A DNA stretch of 64,000 bases from Hermatobates lingyangjiaoensis (taxonomy: Eukaryota; Arthropoda; Insecta; Hemiptera; Hermatobatidae). Where the stretch lies: NCBI GenBank assembly GCA_026182355.1, contig JAPFBL010000104.1, positions 1,977,501 through 2,041,500 on the forward strand, in the 5' to 3' direction. The notes beneath the pieces are model-generated. The model saw only the letters and a list, made by a program, of their open reading frames with translations. It ran no database searches and was not told where the DNA came from. Every line of letters begins with the position of its first letter. Position 1 is the first letter of the stretch. Position numbers and translations under genes: made by a program. Positions 21,150 through 34,085 of the stretch are shown here, piece after piece.

Positions 21150-21355
21150 GTACTTCACAGGTAGGACCAGTAGGTCCGGAGTTCGACACGCACCTGGCCC
21201 TCGATTTATTCACATGTGAGGTGGATACATCTAAGCACGTCATCTATCGGAAAAGACGTTAAACCGTCGCTCCCGAGACTGTCAGGTATTCGCTATAAAT
21301 CCTTATTCTAAATAAACTTGAGTTAGGAAAAATTGAGGACTGCCAACTCAACCAT
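21150..21355 (+). mobile_element. tRNA-derived SINE, copy 1
   Basis: Starts near a tRNA B-box-like GGAGTTCGACACGC. It continues with the family blocks CTGGCCCTCGATTTATTCA, ACGTTAAACCGTCG, GAGTTAGG and AGGACTGCCAACTC. The same blocks occur at 36860-37152 (reverse) and 44826-45030. The front part with the A box is missing. Confidence 0.65.
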
Positions 21356-21623
21356 CAGAAAAATGGGTAAATGCTAAATAATAAACGAGTCACACTTTCC
21401 TTCTCTAGAACAATACTAAAAGGTGAAAGACTTATAAGTGTGGAAGTTGGAAAACAAACCAAAAATCTTCACAGGGAGGCATGGGAGGTGCCCAGTACTT
21501 TTTAACATCCCTGTGATGTATTCTGTGACAAAATACACTAACTAGTCAATAATAAAAATCTCAAAAAAATGAATATTACTGACTAATTCATGTTTACTGA
21601 TTATATATCTCGCATCCACCGCG

Positions 21624-21690
21624 ATGATAACACCAATATTTTTCCAAATAAATCAACTCCTGTGAAAAATTTTGAATGATGTTTATTGAA
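21624..21690 (+). repeat. dispersed 65-bp direct repeat, copy 2
   Basis: Partner of 19996-20060: GATAACACCAATATT, ATCAACTCCTGTG, TTTTGAATGATGTTTATT. A SINE copy lies between the two. Confidence 0.55.
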
Positions 21691-22784
21691 AGATGAAATG
21701 AACATAACATGAATGGAATATTGCAATTTAGTTTAATTTTACATTTTTCACAGTTAGTTTTACATGTATGTTCTTAAATGAGGTTAATAAAACTGGAGTG
21801 ATGACGTCATGGAATCATCGGTGTACTCAATATCATGGTGTATTCATTCTTTACTGCACATGATTTTAAAGTTTGGTAGCAAGTCACGTAAGTGTGTCTA
21901 ATACAACATGTTTGCATCGTGCGAGTTTGAGATAATTCCATTGTTTATCTCAAATATGATTAATTCTGTTTCAGTAAGAATCTGCCAGGACGGCTGCCTC
22001 TAACTTAGTTTGCTAAGTTCGGGCCTGCAGTCTGATAAGTAGTTTAATTTGAATCAAACATGACACTAATAAATAGCGCCTCACCGTCGCCCCTGTCTTT
22101 TCTTTAACATCCTTCTTTCTCAAATGTCCGTCCTGAGTTCATTTTCTTATTTGACTCCTTTCTTAACATTTTATTTAATAATCATGTTACATTACTTAAC
22201 ACAATAAAGTGTATATTACATTAGTGCAAGCTGAGAAAAAATAGACCATTCAAAGTTTATTATTTTGCTGAAATGGATAAGTTATCCTACCAAAATAGTA
22301 TACAGTGACTGTCGATACATTTTTTAGATTATAATGATTTTTCTCCAGCGCCTCTTTTAACCATTCAACTGCCATGTATGCTGCAAATTAGTACATAAAA
22401 TAAACTACATGTATGACTTGATCATATTGGGTCAAAATTTGTTTAAAATTTGTTGTCATTTGAAAAAAAAGTAAAAATTTGATCATTATTGTGTCATTGC
22501 AAGGTTTCAACTTTTAATTAATTAGGTATTTATTACAACAATAAACTCTAGTAATAAGGCTCTAAACGTATCGTACAACACTTGTATTGACAAAATAGCT
22601 ATCAATTAGAAAAATCAACTTTAATGTAGAAAAATTGTTCATTCAGCCAACGGCTGTCCGATATTTTGTACGTTGCAGATCAGTGACGCCATGTCAGTAA
22701 AGTGAAGTGAGTTTTCTCACGTATAAACCTAGGTTTTCAATGCTTATCAACCATCAAGTATCAGATGCAGATCAAGAAGATGAC
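21691..22784. other. AT-rich DNA, nothing recognised
   Basis: No supported feature. Confidence 0.4.
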
Positions 22785-23400
22785 CTTAGTCACTTAAAAA
22801 ATAGCAATAGTGACCCCTCAAAAATATGTTGGGGGATTGTCTTTGGGCAGAAGGTCAGCAAACAGGGTGGTAATAGCCAAGAATTTAACCACAGACAGTG
22901 TTCATTAGAAAAATGGCCACAGTGACACCCTCAAGAGGGTGTTAGGGGATCGTTTTTGGAGAAAGGTCAAACTAATGTAGTATAATTGGTTCATGAAAAA
23001 GTAGTGACTCCAAGTCTTTGAGAAACAGTCGCAGTGTAGCATTAAGAGGAAGAAAAGTCAATGTAGTGAAGAAAGCAAGGTGCAGAAAGTAGCAGTGGTG
23101 AGTGATGAACTAGATATTGGACTATCAACACCCCTTAGCATGCTATTAGAGATATAATGTTGTCTGAACGTCAAGTTAGCTTTAAATATGTAGCCCAAGA
23201 CTTAGTCTTGGTCTAATAATATTGAAAAGTTGCAGATAGTACGCCAGACAAAATGAGCAAGTGGCTCTGAAAGTAACCATTGTCAGTGTCCACTAAGGAA
23301 GTCATCACAGTGACGCTTCCCTGCAGGCTATTGGAGATGGACTTCAGTGAAGATGCAAAACTATCTTCATTGAAACATTCCTGGAATGTAGTCACGGCCA
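22785..23400 (+). repeat. degenerate tandem repeat, about 125-bp unit
   Basis: The theme 'AGTGACNCC ... GTTGGGGGATTGTCTTTGG-AGAAGGTCA' occurs at 22809-22860 and 22919-22970, then more loosely near 23000-23075 and 23290-23350 (CACAGTGACGCTTCCCTGCAGG ... GGAGATGG). The units are strongly diverged. It is less AT-rich than the surroundings. Short frames here are by-products. Confidence 0.5.
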
Positions 23401-23909
23401 GTGGTAAAAAAAATATTATTTAAGACAGCTTAAAATAACAGATTATAAAATGATAAATTATGTCAATGTCATTGAATATTGGAAGAAAAAAGGCACCTTA
23501 AATTCTGTAAATAGTATTTTATAACATTGATTTTAATCACAATATTTTGGATGAAGAAAATTTTATAGGAGTAACAGATTTTGAATGAACGTAAAGAGTT
23601 ACATTTCCTTGTGCTTATGAAATTACTAAACTACTATTTAAATCGTTTAAATTAATGCATTACATTTAGCAGATATACTCACGGAAGTATTGCGTAAACA
23701 AGGATATTAATTAACCAAAAGTAAATGATCTAAAAGTAAGGGTTTTTGAACGTTGGGTTGTGAAATGAATTGCAAAAACGCGACTTTATCGGAGAAGTTT
23801 TTTTTTCTCAAAACGGTCATCAGGTGCGGCCTATTTAATTCTAGACACATTGAGAGTGAGATTTAGAGCAGTAGCACTTTGCAAGACCACCACAGCCATT
23901 AAGGCGGGG

Positions 23910-23944
23910 TATATAAATCAGAGCTGCAAATGTTTGCTTTCACT
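23910..23944 (+). promoter_or_regulatory. possible TATA and initiator pair
   Basis: TATATAAA at 23910-23917 after a G-rich GGCGGGG, and a TCACT initiator-like pentamer at 23940-23944. That puts 32 bases from the TATA start to the A, the right spacing for a core promoter. In AT-rich DNA such pairs arise often by chance, and no exon follows visibly. Confidence 0.15.
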
Positions 23945-25539
23945 TGTGCAAAATACTACTGTTTTATTCATTTAGCCCAGGGCTGCTCATGCTTATTGCC
24001 TTTACTTGAGAAAAGTGTACTTCTAGCCCGGTGTTATTGATGCCCCGGTCGTTCGGAAAACGTTATTCCATTTAACTCCAATCCTGGCAGATTTGTAATA
24101 CTATTATCCTGTCGTTTATAAGACATCAAGTTAGGCTTTTGCAATACCGTATGCTCTGGATTTATGTTTACTTTGAAATAATTATTACTATCACAAGGGC
24201 TTAGGGTTTTCTCTACGGTTTTAATATAGAAAAGTGCATCAAACTTGTAATTGATTACGGTAAATCTAATACTCAGAAAGTGGCAAGGACTTTACTAGCG
24301 ATGTTTCAACTCTCAGTACTTGTAAAGTAATTCTGTTTTATAATTCAAGCAAGCACTCTCTAGTATGGTTAGCTAACAATACTCTTGACATATGAACTAC
24401 TTAGCGTTAATCAACGACTGTCTAACATACCATTGACATTGGATATTCACTGAGTTAAACAGAACATCAACAAGGCTGTGCTGTAACATAAGTAGACTGG
24501 TTTAATTAAAGCCCTCTTCATTACCAACTAAGCAAAGTTAGATCATTAAAACCCATTTTATGTCCCACAAAATTAGGAGTAGAATGTGAAAGTAGTTTCA
24601 GGAGTAGAATATCAAGATTTTTTTTTCAGAAAAGCAGAGCTCCTATAATAATATTACCTCAAAGATAGCCGTTTTGTAGATTTCCATTTGTCCAATATTA
24701 AAAGTTCTTACTGTAAAAAAGTAATTTCTAATTGCAGAAACAAATACTTAATTACAACAATAAGAACTTACTTTATAAACTCATTGTTCTAATGTTAACA
24801 AAACTACGGATCATGGGAAGTTATAATAAACTTGAACTATCAATGAATGTTCAACTATGTTATCTTCCATTTTTCTGTAAGCAAAATGTATTAGGCATTA
24901 AAAAAAATTCGAGATTTTATGACAATTATATATTTTTAGGTCCCCAAAGTTCATAATTCAAGTTATTCGATGATGTATGTATGTGAGTGGGAGAAGGTAA
25001 ACGTGTATTTAAAAGATGGTGGACATCGTACATGTCACACTGTATCATATATCAAATTGATTTACACCTAAAACCAGTCCGTACATTCTCTTCCTTTTTA
25101 AGCAATATTGCTTCATGGAAGATACACTTTATCGCTATTTACTTGTCCTTTAACACGTTTAATAGTGAAATCTTGGGCTTGATTTGAGAAATCAGAATTT
25201 TTTTTATTCATATTTTTTATTCAAACTAGTTAAAATATTAACATTTAAGCCTTGTTTGTTCCTACCCAATATTATTATCAATGACAAATACAAATTTATG
25301 ACTACTGAAAGATTTAATATAGCTCAAAAAAATGAAATAATCAACTTCGAATAATCCCTATCAATCCTATCTAAAGTCAAACGACTGAAGAAGAAAACTC
25401 GGTAATACACGCCATTCTTACGAGCGGAATTAGTTAGTATTTCTAATCTATATTTTGTATTATAATCATTATGATATATTTATTCAATGGTTATTTATTA
25501 TAGTAAAGAGAATGTATATATTTATATTTAAGGATTAGC

Positions 25540-25645
25540 GCTAAAGCCTAAGTCGTCATCGAGCCAGTGGCATGGTGAGAACGCTGCCAAGGTTGGTAGA
25601 AGGAGGTCTTGAGACATCCGGCGGTGAAGGCTTCCATCTACATAA
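25540..25645 (-). other. GC-rich island with splice acceptor, exon candidate
   Basis: About half GC against a background near 30 percent. On the minus strand a good acceptor (pyrimidine tract ending TTCTTATGTAG) precedes an open stretch GSLHRRMSQDLLLPTLAAF, SPCHWLDDDLGFSANP and a stop near 25531. No donor follows, so it would be a terminal exon. On the plus strand a donor-like ATG|GTGAGA is also present. The protein resembles nothing I know. Confidence 0.2.
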
Positions 25646-26347
25646 GAAAGGGAACAAAATGTAATATCGAAATCATAGCTGTGGTAGATCAACTTCTTGA
25701 GGCTGTCCATGCTTGAAGAACATCTCTTTGCTCATTATCAATTACTTTGACATTTGTACAATTCATCAGGGGAAGATGTTACATAATTTGTGTGAATCTG
25801 TATCACAGTTAAACTTTTTGTTTAGACTGTCCTTCGTTAAAAGTGTCTACGAGTGGATTCATTTCGTTTATACATATGATTTCAGAATAAACAAGTCAAT
25901 GGGTAAACACCAACTAAGATCATCTTGGTTCCATTTTTTAATTTCTTATAGTGATTGAGACCTTACTTATATATTAACAAATTCAATATTTGAATTAATT
26001 AATTCAACAAATTGAATTAACAAATTCAATAATATATCAACATTTTGATAGATTTGGAGTATTATGCAATCGGTATTAGGTCAATTTTATAAGTTAAAAA
26101 TCAAACTCTCAATGTCATGTTTCGGTTTTATTTTTAAAAAAATGTCATAGGCCTATAAGCAAAGGATAATAAAAAATCATTATTATTCCTTGATCCAAAA
26201 AATGGATTGTTACAGCTTGTAAAATATTACAAGTAGAACTAATTCACAGATAAAGTGACACAGAAGTAAAAACTGTTGAATTAGATAATGATATTTACAT
26301 GATATAACGAACTAATATTCTTGGCTGGTTAAAACCTTTGACTAGAC

Positions 26348-26577
26348 CAAGGTTTCCCAAACTTTTCCAGGCAGGCGCTCCTTTACTTCTACATAGACAA
26401 CTATCACCCCCTACTCGATAGACGTATGCGGGCTTATTTTCAACGACATAAATTCTGACTCTCCTTTGGTATGCTACACTGTCTCCTCCGACCGACTATT
26501 CTTTCGTCCCCCCCCCCCCCTCCACAATATAAAACACCACCCCCAGGAGGGTGGTACTGCCCATTTTTGAAACGATA
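26348..26577. mobile_element. hAT-type MITE, 230 bp
   Basis: Starts CAAGGTTTCCCAAACTTTT, a typical hAT terminus. The right end is more degenerate (complement TATCGTTTC). Perfect 8-bp target duplications GACTAGAC lie at 26340-26347 and 26578-26585, the length hAT transposases make. It includes a C homopolymer (26508-26521) and the hairpin-forming CCACCCCCAGGAGGGTGG. There is no transposase, so it was mobilised in trans. Confidence 0.75.
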
Positions 26578-26585
26578 GACTAGAC

Positions 26586-28847
26586 TAATAAGCTGACATT
26601 ACAGGTAACCATAACACTGTTCACTCAACGTCACAATAGAAACTGAGGAAATCAAATTGAACTAAAACTAAGCATAACACTCAAGAATAAATATTGTTTA
26701 AACTAGTGTTAGGACTTCTTTGATTCCATCACATTAGAACCTTTTTTTAAAATTTTTCTTTCAAGCGCCTTCTTTCTTTGTTCATCTTTTTGTTTATCCA
26801 TAGTAACATATGTCACAGTCTTTAAATTTGATGTCATAAATGAGGTTACTTTGTAACTTCTTCGGTATTTTCTCTTTCAAATTTGAAAATAAAGATTCAA
26901 TACTTCTTTTAATATAAAATGTAACTTCAAGTATATTTCATTACCTTTTCTAATTTTAGGTTTGAACCTTAATCAGGAGAGGAAACCAAGCCCACTGGTG
27001 CAGAGATGGTCTCAAACCAAAAATTATAGATATCAAGTATGTATTTTGGTTTATACTGAACTGTCGTTTTCTCTGCGCTATTTATAATTAATATTTCATG
27101 ATAAAAATATTTGTAAGATATAAAGAAATGCAAGAGAAATAAATGTGACTAACAATGTTGAGGTATCTGAAAATACTAGAAGTGAAATGAGATGAGAGAA
27201 CCTAATAGAACCGTTTAGCATTTTTAGAATATTTCGGTATGGTATAATTCACTAAATAGTGTACAGCTCATAATCTCTCTTTTATCATAATTAAATATAG
27301 GATTAGATGGCATTTATTTTAAGTATATATAATTGAGTTCTAAGCTGGTGTAACCTGCGAAGTGAAGGATGAGTGAAATTGAGGAGATGGAGCCAGAGGC
27401 ATGCAGGAGGCACTGACAAGAGCCTATCAGGTTCTTTCAGGGGCCTAAAGCAAACACCCCAAGGCCTGCTATCTTGTAATATAAATGACACCTCTAAATT
27501 AACTCCCGAATAAACCACCCTAACAGGGACAACGAAAAATCGATAGACCTCTAAAGAGGCTGTCAGAGATCTTGCCGGAGGAGATGAACGTCTTGCCGAG
27601 TCTAATAGTTGTGCTCACGTTTATCTGAAAGGCCAACAAAAAAGGAGGTAAAATTGAAAAAGAGATATGCTCTTTCTGACACTCAATTAATGGACTTGTC
27701 AACAGGTGTTCAAATTGTTTACGGAGTTTTAAACCATTCCCTAAAAATATAAAACAATTGATAAGAATTGGAATTGATTTTTTATTTCATATCCCCTACA
27801 GCTCATATCAACGGTTGTTCACTAATATTGAATCCACATTGATTTCATAAAGAATAAAATTTAAATAACCCGCGATACCTGTTTCAATATATTGATTGTG
27901 ATCTGATCCAGTAATATATCTCACAAGCTCCCTAGGTTGTCTAGGCAGGTATTTGCATTTTATGTTTATGAATTTTCAATTAAAGCCTCTAAGAATCAAG
28001 GTTTAAATTTTGTTGTAGCCAGAGCAAGAAGTGGTCATTCCAGCACCCTACTAGTTTGTCAGCACGTCCATCAATTAGTCAGTCATCCATCGGTGCTATC
28101 AATAACTAATTAATTTACTAGTTATAAATTATTTATAATTCTGTTTTATTATCTTCTTCTGTGTAGAGTACGAATATTGTTTGTACACAAAATTTAGTAA
28201 TGTCTTGACAATTTCTTTAAAAAGTTTCACCATAATTTCTCTAAAATAGTTTTTGTTATACTGGTTCTATTCGTTATGCAGTTTTTAATGAATGGTATTC
28301 ATTTTTATAAACTGTTGTTTATAATCGAAAAATGATATCCATTTAGTTGATCCCCAAAATAGCATAATAACAAAGTAACACCAATAAGGAAATGTATCCT
28401 GGTGGGCCGAGTTGGAAACTTGTAAAATTAGGTTTAAAGTTCTTTCCTCAGGTGCTGAAGATACTGAATGATCATTTGTTAATTTCCTTCAAAGGTGATT
28501 TCTATATAGTAATAAAACTCTGATGCTCTTGTTTGAATATTTGCGCACAGGTGAAAATTGGAATACCTGTTTATTCCCGTTTATGACGAATTATTCAAAT
28601 AAATATAAAAGAAAACAATGAATAATATATTACTATACAAATAGTGGCATTATAAATAGGAGGGAGTGAAAAATAAATTCTCTCAACACAAGTCGAGTGA
28701 ATTTAATGACTCCACATGTAAAGTCTATTTATTTCACAGAATAAACCTGACGAGTTTTTCTTCAAATGATCTCACAGTCCCATTTTTGGAAATCATATAG
28801 CTGTTAAGACGATGTTTTTTTTATTTTACGTATTTACTGTTAATTCT

Positions 28848-28852
<5 letters not shown>
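26586..28852. other. AT-rich DNA, nothing recognised
   Basis: A less AT-rich patch at 27340-27620 matches no known repeat. Confidence 0.4.

Positions 28853-28890
<38 letters not shown>
28853..28890. repeat. (TA)n microsatellite
   Basis: TA run with no recognisable element beside it. Confidence 0.95.
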
Positions 28891-28895
<5 letters not shown>

Positions 28896-31800
28896 AATTA
28901 GAATCATCGGAAATCAGTCAATTTTCCAAACTCAAATGAAAGTTTAAAGCCAAGTTATGATTTAACAATCGTATTTGGAACATAAACTATGAACAGATGA
29001 ATGAAGTTCCGAAAGTATATATAATAAACTATCGCAGTAGAGGTTTAGAATGAATAATTTTAGGAATATAAACTTGAGCACAAATGTCAGCTTTAATACG
29101 AATGTGCTAAGGTAATATTATAAAGACACATTCCTTTCATTAATGTTTTATGTTGGGGAAAATAAAAGATATATTTCAATTTGCAGGTTATGTTAGTTTT
29201 AAACATGCTTCATTCTATGTATACCTTGAATTGATGTCTCATTTATTTATGTAATAAAATAAATGAGTTTTTTTTATTAAATTTACTTATGGCATGTATA
29301 ACTTGATTCATGTTAACTACTATCTCAAAACCTTGGGGTCATATAAAAATATTTGTTTTTATGGCTTCATAACAAGAAATAGCAATAATAGTTATTCTTA
29401 TCGATCACTCTCAGTGAATGTATATTACTAACTGTTACTGTAATTTCTTAACACTGAGTGACACAAGAGGTCATGGGTCGTCTAGTTAATTATAGATTCA
29501 AGTTAAATTAAAAAAGTCTTAAAATTTTATATCATAACTTGTAACTGTTGTATTCATTCTAACGTTGCCTTTTAGTTCAGTACTCAGAACTGAAATTACT
29601 GTTCATTCGTCATTTGACCCTCATTTTGGTTATATATTAACCAGATTTCAAGGTTGATTCAACATTGAGAGTCCTATATTTTCTTATTGTTTTACATAAA
29701 CTATTGCATTTATGCAATTTATGCAATTTCAACACAATGTGATCCTGTCCACCTGGATGCCCCAGAAGGTGGGCGCCACTCCTGGCAAGTCCCTCATATA
29801 CTCTGAAAACCAGGTAAAACATCTCCCTTTTACTTGTCTTCCAACAATATTATGTCTCTTTTAAAATGGCTTCTCTTAAATGAAAAAGTCAAATATTCCC
29901 CACAGTCATATTTATAATAACAACATATAAACTTTTATTATCTATAATAATAAAACCGACATATTTCTCTACTAAGGTTGTTGGGGAAATAAAAAACTAA
30001 GGTAGTTCCATGAACTACTCTAATCTTCACTGTCCTAAACAGTTCATTTCCCATGCTACATGTTTCAATAATAATACCTGGAAAAAAAATAGAAACAAAA
30101 TAGAATCACATTTTCTGTTGCTATGTGTAAAATAAGTATATAATACATAAGAATGATGAATGAATTATCCAATATAGACTGAAAAGGTTCAAAAATATGT
30201 ATATTCACAAAATGTCTGTATATTCACATATACAGTTGGAAACTTACTTCCAATTTGATTGAAAGTTCAACGTAATTTTGAAACGTTATTTTAGAGCGTT
30301 TCTTTGAAGAGCTGTATTGCCAAAGCTCAGGGACCAAGACATTTCCTCCTTCCTGCAAATAAAGGGTAAACCCAAGATTGAAACCCGTAATCTATATGAC
30401 TGAAGGAAACTCACTTTTCCGACAGCACCAGACCAGTGCTTCTAAATGCACTCTGAATATACTCAAGAGTAAAGTTTTATTTTATTTTAATTTTATTTTG
30501 TCAAATATTTTTTTAATATTTTCCAGTTATTATAAGCCTATTTCTTTTCCTTTTTATTACGAGTTTTACAATGTCTTAGAACTGTAGACTCAATTTGAAT
30601 TTTTGTTTATTGTTTCTGACAATTATTCTTCGACTTTATGCCAATTATAATTTATTCACTAGTCAAATACACTTTAACTAACTTGTTAATTATGCTTTGA
30701 AGTTCTTGACAATTATCCTTTACCTCATTTGTTAATTGTAACTTTTGTTAATTATCAGACTCCCCTGTTATAAAGATACTGTTTGGCTTTTATAACTCAG
30801 TTTTTAGGTATGTACCATTCACAACTTTGGATATGCTGCGGAAATAGTATGGGATGTAGACGTACATTATATATATACTTTTGGACACATTAATAAATGC
30901 TGAGTCTATTTGTCTAAAATAGACAAAACATAAAACAAATACCTAAGTTATATTTGATAATCTTTGTGTACACTGCTTGATTACTGTGCTACTATAACAT
31001 GGAATGTCAGTAATTCATGTCAGATATTAAGTTAGTCTGCACAGTAATCATGTCGTATTCGTGGTCATGTGGTCTTGTTAGTCATGGTTTTCAATGTTTT
31101 TAGTCATGAGTTCGAAAAAACTAATCTATTAATATGAAAGAAAACATTTAAGTTTTTTCATATCTATGTTTTATGCATCAAAAAATATGTTTATAGTAAC
31201 ATTTTACAGAACATTGGGCCTTTTGATTGTGTAATAGAGTGTGTAATTAAGATTAGACGAGCCATCCTTCGATCTAATTACGACATTCTACTCTAACAAC
31301 CTTAAAATTGATAACGTCAACCAGCATTGATTATTAGAATAAAATATTTATTCTTCAGCCAATTATATTGATAAGTGGATTGATAATATATATATATATA
31401 TATATAGTATTACTATTAGATCCATGTTTGGAATATTTTTTTTAAAAAAAACTTTTAAGAGGGATCGCTTGAAATTTATGCAAGCTGTAATTCCGAAATA
31501 TTAACAGTCGATCTTTTTTCAAACATGTGTCATTAAAACTTCCTCTAGGCTTTCACCATCTGAATGTTATTTCCAAACTTTCTCCATTTTGTTATAATAT
31601 CGGCAGACGATTTGAACAAAAGTTGAAAATTACGAGTTGAAACGAAAAGTTGATCTATCGAGCCAACACCCGTACGTGATATGGTGGTCACCCGATGTCA
31701 TGCAGCCTAATAGGGTATCGCCCGTCTCTGGATTATAACAAAACAAAGTGGATTATGAACAATTATAATATTGAATTCCCTCTCAGTGCAAGCTTTAAAC

Positions 31801-32676
31801 CCTGTAAGCCATCCATAAAGTATGAACTAATCTACGTAATAATTAAATATTTAATTTGCCTCTTGTTAGGGTAAACAAAAAGTCTACATACAAATTGTAA
31901 ACAGCTTAAGGAATATCTCAGACTAACTTGTTTTTTGAAGCGTGAGGGATAGTTTATAGGAGTAATGGTCAGGATAACGATAAGATAAGGGAATGAATCA
32001 GTCGAATCACCAGTCTAAAATGCATGACTCATGTTTGGTGTTGATCTCGCCTTCATTCAAACAACTCAAAAATTATTTCAAGAAAAATACAAACTTTAAA
32101 ATCAAATATAGAAAAGCAGAGTGTTATTGAAAAATATAACAAAAAATAAGATTTTGTTTAGAAATGTATCGTTAACGAAGACTGCTCTGAAGGTGTTGAT
32201 TTACCCATATGACAGTATGCTGAAATGTAAAAGTTATCTTTATGTTTTGACATTTTTTTCTTTAAAGCAAACAGTTTTCAGGCTATATGGCCTTCAGGTA
32301 ATAACAGTGAGCAAGGGGCTGTTAATCTCTAGTTTCGTATATAGGTTATTCCATGTTTTGTTTCGATTGCATTTCAATGTACTATTTATTAGAAAGTCGT
32401 TTGCCGTAAGTAGTTCCCATCTTTAGCTTTTCTACATTCCGAAGATTAAGGGATCTTCACAAAGAATTAAACTCTTAAAACAACATTCCTCATAAATTTT
32501 ATGATTTTATTCCATCAGTTTTATGGGTTACCAAATGATTCACACTTGCCCCTATCGAAAAGTAATTAATATGTTTGAATTTATAGTCCATCATTTTAAC
32601 TTTAAAGTGTTACTATTTCTAATATTACATTCAATTAATTTTACATTACAACTAATATTAATTAGACTAATTGTAC
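28891..32676. other. AT-rich DNA; one exon-like spot; (TA)n at 31386-31407
   Basis: Contains a short TA run at 31386-31407. It also holds a GC-rich spot at 29750-29815 with splice-like borders on both strands (see findings). Otherwise there is nothing. Confidence 0.35.
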
Positions 32677-32712
32677 TTGATGATGGCGTATGGCAGCCGA
32701 AAGCTTGCAGTT
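32677..32712 (+). ncRNA. hammerhead-like module (solo)
   Basis: TTGATGA (one change from CTGATGA), stem II GGC/GCC around GTATGGCA, GAAA (32699-32702), GC, TT, GCAG. Stem I is not convincing and the first core base is changed. It is recognised by order and spacing. No inverted partner or Penelope coding sequence is near. Confidence 0.5.
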
Positions 32713-33980
32713 TTTTATTAGTTTTAGTTTTGTTTCGTAGTATTATATTCACGTCGTTAACAATTACCGTAGTTGTTTATTCTCGGAAGAGTTAGTAGTA
32801 TTTTGTTAGTATAATCTATTTAGTTTCATAAGAGTAGTTATTAAAGCTATTTCTAAAAGTGGTTTTGTGTTCACCTCAAGGTTATTGTGTACGTGTCCTT
32901 TGCTAACCTTCTTTGGAAACTACCACAGTCTCACCGCAGAGTGATCAGAAAGCTAAAGAGTTTCAGTAATAAAGTGGTCAATATAGAAGCTGATGTTGAT
33001 TTTAACAACATAAATAGATGTATAGAATAGACATAAATAGGGATAATATAGATATAAATATATATCATAAATAGATATGTGATATAATAAAATATAATAT
33101 CCAATTAGTAAATGGCCGGATGTTTGGCTGGTTCCAATCAGAGTTGTTTGGCCAGTTTGGGGCGTTGTCCATCTTCAAGCAGAACTGCTGGTCTGACTGC
33201 GTCATAGGTTTATATTACTTCAAAATATGTAATGCCTAAATCTATGCTGCCTAAATTATCATTAATTGTTGTCAATATACATGTTAATTTCTTATTTTGC
33301 TTATTTATTATTTATCTAATTTGATTCTTTCATTATTCAATTAATTAATTTCAAATCATTAAAAAGATAAAAAAGTATCTGGCTTCATATGTTTTCAAGG
33401 TATTACCCATAATGCAACGACTGGTCAGCACCACATAAAAATGGACAACGTAAAAGCCGTGGGGCCAGGGTAGTCCAGTGGCTTACGTACTTCTATTTGA
33501 ACAGGTTGTTCTGGGGATTGACACACTGATAAATGAGGCAAATTGTTAGATTTCTTAACAGTTCTGTAGAACATTACTCTCATTATGTTTCCTGTTGAGC
33601 TTACCTCTAATTGTGCATGATAGAAAGACTTGTCCTTTTCCACATTGATCAATTTTAACCACAAATGCCATAGTAAGTGTGATTGAGAGAATCCGGTCGA
33701 TAAAGAGACGAGTATCACAGGATTTGTCTTGGCAGCTATCAGTTTGCAATGAAATGAGTATCAGGATAGCATGCTCCAAGGAGCATTAAACAGTGAATTT
33801 AAGTAGGAGAAATACAGTTTATTGTAAGTATAAAGAAGTTGTCTTATTCTAAGTTTTAATAGTTTATACTATCTTATTATCAGTACCACAGAAGTTAGTG
33901 AAACTTAAATGATAAAGGTTATTGGCGTCATACTCATTCTTGCCCTCGATTCTTCGGGAGTGAAAAAATCGGAGTACATT
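32713..33980. other. AT-rich DNA, nothing recognised
   Basis: Two overlapping minus-strand frames at 33425-33779 have no family resemblance. Confidence 0.4.
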
Positions 33981-34085
33981 ATTCCTTGAACAGGGATAGC
34001 ATCCTTGTTCAAGGAATTGAACAAGGACTGCATCCTTAAGCAGTCTGTCCCTGCTTAACGATGCAGTATAGCTTAAAGGCTATAC
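33981..34085. repeat. cluster of nested hairpins
   Basis: ATTCCTTGAACA (33981-33992) pairs with TGTTCAAGGAAT (34006-34017). CCTTGTTCAA (34003-34012) instead pairs with TTGAACAAGG (34017-34026), so the two stems exclude each other. Next come TTAAGCAG (34036-34043) with CTGCTTAA (34051-34058) and GTATAGC (34066-34072) with GCTATAC (34079-34085). All arms are exact. Confidence 0.7.

Larger units (their letters stand above)
23401..26339. other. AT-rich DNA with two isolated signals
   Basis: Mostly AT-rich. Contains a TATA/initiator-like pair at 23910-23944, a GC-rich island at 25540-25645 and an AT palindromic patch at 25978-26035. Confidence 0.35.

Noticed and set aside
23795..23832. CTGATGA on the minus strand as another hammerhead
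   Set aside because: No proper stem II directly after it and no GAAA; only a vague GATAAAGTCGCG further on.
32121..32426. 101-codon plus-strand frame
   Set aside because: AT-rich composition, hydrophobic by codon bias, no family resemblance or splice context.
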